From: Monoglobus sp964442605
GTDB lineage: Bacteria > Bacillota > Clostridia > Monoglobales > Monoglobaceae
DNA: 44,754 bases
Direction: 5' to 3'
Assembly: GCA_964442605.1 (NCBI GenBank)
Contig: CAYTZR010000013.1
Coordinates: 1-44,754, forward strand
Shown: positions 42,504 to 44,754 of the stretch, piece by piece
Position numbering within the stretch: the stretch's first letter is position 1
Layout: the number at the start of each line of letters is the position of its first letter
Notes under the pieces: generated by a model
The model's input: the letters and a program-made list of their open reading frames with translations, nothing else
What the model was told of the DNA's origin: nothing
Databases searched by the model: none
Position numbers and translations under genes: made by a program

Positions 42504-42576
42504 GCGTTTTCATCTAAAATCCCATAAAATCTCCCCAACAGCCCATGTCCCCACCGTAACAATAGGAGGTGATAGT

Positions 42577-42600
42577 GTGATAATAGCGACATGCCGCTAA
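42577..42600 (+). CDS. Possible 7-codon leader peptide or gene remnant
   Basis: GTG start 8 bases after an ideal AGGAGG, encoding MIIATCR then TAA. The ribosome site is stronger than that of the aminotransferase 41 bases later. It may be a leader peptide, the start of a gene cut by the element, or chance. Confidence 0.3.
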   Translation: MIIATCR

Positions 42601-42640
42601 TGTAGCATGGATTACGAAAGTCACAGGAAAGAGAAGAAAT

Positions 42641-43993
42641 ATGTTTATACCTGAAAATCACAATTTAAAACCAAGCGATGCACACGTCTGGCTCGCCAGT
42701 CCGACGATGCATGGTCCTGAGTTAGAGTACGTGAAAGAGGCGTATGAGACAAACTGGATGTCCACAGTCGGTAAAAATATCAATGAAGTCGAGCGTATCG
42801 CGGCTGAAAAGGCCGGTGTGAAATACGCGGTGGGATTATCCTGCTGCACAGCGGCGCTCCACCTCTGTGTGAAGCTGGCCGGGGAGAGACTTTACGGAAA
42901 GCCGGATATATCACACGGGGCGGTGGAAGGGAAGCGAGTGTTCTGCTCGGATATGACCTTTGACGCGACGCTGAACCCTGTGGTCTATGAGGGCGGCATC
43001 CCGGTGTTTATCGACACTGATGCGAAGACGTGGAACATGGACCCGGCAGCTTTAGAGAGAGCCTTTGAAATTTACCCGGATGTGAAGCTCGTGGTGATGG
43101 CGCATCTGTATGGCTTTCCCGGAGATATCGTGAAGATACGTGAAATCTGTGACAGGCACGGGGCGCTGATCATTGAGGACGCTGCGGAGTCTATGGGCGC
43201 GACCATAGAGATTGATGATAGATGTGCAGGTGATGTACTTACTGATGATAGGGTGAGTGTGGAGAAGCAACATAAGGTTGCCCGGCAAACCGGCTCCTTC
43301 GGTGATTATGCGGCAATCTCTTACAATGGCAATAAGATTATCACAGGAAGCTCTGGTGGTTGCCTATTGACAAATTCTCTGGAGTATGCGAACAGGGTAA
43401 GGAAGTGGTCCACACAGAGCCGTGAGAACGCGCCATGGTATCAACATGAGGAAGTCGGGTACAACTACCGCATGAGCAATGTGATCGCAGGCGTGATCCG
43501 TGGGCAGTATGAATATCTGGAAGAGCATATCGCCCAGAAGAAGCGAGTGTGGGAGCGGTATAGAGACGGATTCAAGGATCTGCCTGTGAGCATGAATCCG
43601 ATCATGGAAGGGAGCAAGCCAAATTACTGGCTCAGCTGCTTATTGATTGATGAAGAGGCTATGTGCAGGCAGGTGCGGTCTGATAGTAAAGCACTGTATC
43701 AGCCGGAGCATGGGAAGTCCTGTCCGACAGAGATTCTGGAGAGATTAGCTGAATATAACGCGGAAGGTCGTCCTATTTGGAAGCCCATGCATATGCAGCC
43801 CATGTATCGCAATCATGCGTTTATCACGGTGGATGGCAGCGGCAGATGCCGGACGAATGCGTATATTCCGGGCGGCTGCGTCGATGTCGGGGCGGATATT
43901 TTCAACAGAGGTTTGTGCCTGCCGTCTGATAATAAGATGACGGATGAGCAAATTGACTTGATTATTGAGATTGTCAGAGGGTGTTTTGAGTAG
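42641..43993 (+). CDS. DegT/DnrJ/EryC1/StrS PLP aminotransferase (sugar aminotransferase)
   Basis: 450 residues, ATG at 42641 after AGGAAAGAG. NWMSTVGKNINEVERIAAEK, AVGLSCCTAALHL, IIEDAAESMGA (Asp to the PLP ring) and the Schiff-base lysine K232 in ISYNGNKIITGSSGG mark the family, with YNYRMSNVIAGVIRGQ and NRGLCLPSDNKMTDEQ near the end. These enzymes add an amino group to nucleotide-linked keto-sugars, as PglE does for bacillosamine. It is about 60 residues longer than usual, because of an insertion of about 25 residues (DDRCAGDVLTDDRVSVEK and neighbours, about 190-215) before GSFGDYAAIS. Base use looks more GC-rich than in nearby genes, a sign of transfer. It opens the polysaccharide/glycan locus. 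Confidence 0.93.
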   Translation: MFIPENHNLKPSDAHVWLASPTMHGPELEYVKEAYETNWMSTVGKNINEVERIAAEKAGVKYAVGLSCCTAALHLCVKLAGERLYGKPDISHGAVEGKRVFCSDMTFDATLNPVVYEGGIPVFIDTDAKTWNMDPAALERAFEIYPDVKLVVMAHLYGFPGDIVKIREICDRHGALIIEDAAESMGATIEIDDRCAGDVLTDDRVSVEKQHKVARQTGSFGDYAAISYNGNKIITGSSGGCLLTNSLEYANRVRKWSTQSRENAPWYQHEEVGYNYRMSNVIAGVIRGQYEYLEEHIAQKKRVWERYRDGFKDLPVSMNPIMEGSKPNYWLSCLLIDEEAMCRQVRSDSKALYQPEHGKSCPTEILERLAEYNAEGRPIWKPMHMQPMYRNHAFITVDGSGRCRTNAYIPGGCVDVGADIFNRGLCLPSDNKMTDEQIDLIIEIVRGCFE

Positions 43994-44004
43994 AGGAGAC
44001 AAAA

Positions 44005-44202
44005 ATGGGATTATTTGATTTAGTCAAAAAAAGCAATGAGATGTTGAAACAGCCCGGAGATAAAATTTCGGCAGAAATAACTAAGTCAGGGCGGAGGGTT
44101 GCTAAGTTGTCTAAAGATAAAGGTAATTTCAAATATAGTGAAACACATTATCAAAATGGAACCGTTGTGAAAACGCAGACCGAAAAACGGAAAGGTAAGT
44201 AA
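44005..44202 (+). CDS. 65-residue protein of unknown function in the glycan locus
   Basis: 65 residues, ATG at 44005 after AGGAGAC, 11 bases past the aminotransferase stop. Basic throughout: MGLFDLVKKSNEMLKQPGD, KISAEITKSGRRVAKLSKDK, FKYSETHYQNGTVVKTQTEK. No cysteine, signal or membrane segment. I do not recognise it. In the related pgl gene order an acetyltransferase (PglD) would be near; this is far too short for that. Being between the aminotransferase and the sugar transferase with 2-base spacing to the latter suggests it is translated with them. Visibly AT-rich compared with the aminotransferase. Confidence 0.65.
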   Translation: MGLFDLVKKSNEMLKQPGDKISAEITKSGRRVAKLSKDKGNFKYSETHYQNGTVVKTQTEKRKGK

Positions 44203-44204
44203 TT

Positions 44205-44754
44205 ATGCAAGTTCATGTGCTTGGTTTCTACGAGAAATACATAAAGCGACCGCAAGATTTTTGTTGTGCTCTACTGGCAATTATTGTGTTGTCGCCAACC
44301 ATGTTGGTCACAGCGTTACTTGTCCGTATAAAACTTGGCTCACCTGTGTTATTCACACAGGAACGTCCGGGATTGAATGGAAAGATATTCAAGTTGTATA
44401 AATTTCGTACCATGACAGACGAACGAGATGAAAACGGTGAGTTGTTGCCGGATGATGATAGACTGACGAGATTTGGTAAAACTCTTCGTTCTATATCTTT
44501 GGATGAGCTGCCGGAACTTATTAATATGCTCAAAGGTGATATGGCTGTAGTTGGGCCAAGGCCATTGCTCGTTCAGTATCTCCCACTCTATAACGAGCAT
44601 CAGGCCAGACGGCATGAGGTTCGTCCTGGATTTACGGGATACGCACAGGTGCATGGGAGAAATGCGATCACATGGGAAGATAAATTTGATAAGGATGTAT
44701 ATTACGTTGACCATGTGAGTTTCCTGGGTGACTGGAAGATTATATTCCAGACTG
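44205..44754 (+). CDS. Undecaprenyl-phosphate sugar phosphotransferase, PglC/WcaJ type (partial)
   Basis: ATG at 44205, 2 bases after the small gene; 183 codons before the window ends inside the frame, so the C-terminus is missing. Reentrant membrane helix near 17-42 (DFCCALLAIIVLSPTMLVTA), then VLFTQERPGLNGKIFKLYKF, RTMTDERDE (catalytic DE), RLTRFGKTLRSISLDELPEL, NMLKGDMAVVGPRPLL and RHEVRPGFTGYAQVHGRN. This family transfers a sugar-1-phosphate to undecaprenyl phosphate, starting a repeat unit. With the aminotransferase it suggests an amino-sugar initiating a surface glycan, as in the bacillosamine pathway. Confidence 0.93.
   Translation, partial: MQVHVLGFYEKYIKRPQDFCCALLAIIVLSPTMLVTALLVRIKLGSPVLFTQERPGLNGKIFKLYKFRTMTDERDENGELLPDDDRLTRFGKTLRSISLDELPELINMLKGDMAVVGPRPLLVQYLPLYNEHQARRHEVRPGFTGYAQVHGRNAITWEDKFDKDVYYVDHVSFLGDWKIIFQT

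Larger units (their letters stand above)
42282..42640. other. 359-base junction between the recombinases and the polysaccharide genes
   Basis: Contains two terminators (42342-42371, 42461-42503), then a perfect AGGAGGTGAT ribosome site (42564-42573) followed by a GTG-initiated 7-codon frame ending at 42600, and an inverted repeat CATGC/GCATG (42590-42594, 42605-42609). No full gene. The left part may include the mobile-element end. No direct repeat with the 38.2 kb flank was evident by eye. Confidence 0.6.

Noticed and set aside
38228..42640. Flanking direct repeats (attachment sites) for the recombinase module
   Set aside because: I compared both flanks by eye and saw no convincing shared core of 2 bases or more with extended similarity; large serine recombinase sites can share only two bases, so this is inconclusive.

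Overview
The window reads as chromosome of a spore-forming, Gram-positive anaerobe of the Clostridia (Bacillota), probably a gut-type Oscillospiraceae/Lachnospiraceae relative. The basis is gene content: YqfC, YqfD and YlbJ sporulation proteins, a RemA homologue, a MazF next to alanine racemase, GGAGG-type ribosome sites with TTG/GTG starts, TTGACA-17-TATAAT promoters, and gene orders (yqfC-yqfD-phoH-ybeY-dgkA-era; yicC-remA-gmk-rpoZ-coaBC-priA) typical of Firmicutes. No species call is possible by eye. No rRNA, tRNA or CRISPR was seen.

Layout. 0-1.6 kb: a secreted copper-amine-oxidase-N/DHHW protein. 1.6-6 kb: a divergent type IIA topoisomerase pair (B then A subunit). 6-9.1 kb: a nitroreductase (minus), an RCC1-repeat membrane protein and a small two-helix membrane protein. 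9.1-12.6 kb: an AcpS-NnrD fusion, alanine racemase, a MazF toxin without a visible antitoxin, and a small exported protein. 12.6-15.1 kb (minus): ylbJ, an unrecognised 380-residue membrane protein and a 58-residue Cys-rich protein. 15.3-16.9 kb: xylulokinase with a cre-like site. 17-21.4 kb: the yqfC-yqfD-phoH-ybeY-dgkA-era run. 21.4-27.7 kb (minus): yicC, remA, gmk, rpoZ, coaBC, priA, def. 28.3-30.1 kb: an SH3-NlpC/P60 hydrolase and holA. 30.3-33 kb: an ECF sigma factor with a very long anti-sigma factor carrying a Ser/Thr/Ala-rich outer region. 33-38.1 kb: a nested palindromic element, YfcE phosphodiesterase, GlgB, a serpin and a second nitroreductase. 38.3-42.3 kb: a mobile module of a small protein plus two large serine recombinases. 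42.6 kb to the end: the start of a surface-polysaccharide/glycan locus (PLP aminotransferase, small unknown protein, sugar-phosphate transferase cut by the window end).

The core is housekeeping: translation and ribosome assembly (def, era, ybeY), nucleotide and coenzyme A synthesis (gmk, coaBC), replication (priA, holA, topoisomerase) and envelope (alr, dgkA, NlpC/P60). The accessory features most worth a look are the nested palindrome element at 32973-33234, the recombinase pair with an expanded catalytic domain and its junction with the polysaccharide locus, the mucin-like anti-sigma factor, the inhibitory-type serpin, the unrecognised membrane protein at 12806-13948, and a repeated pattern in which the last codons plus the stop codon of a gene are tandemly duplicated just downstream (at least five genes).
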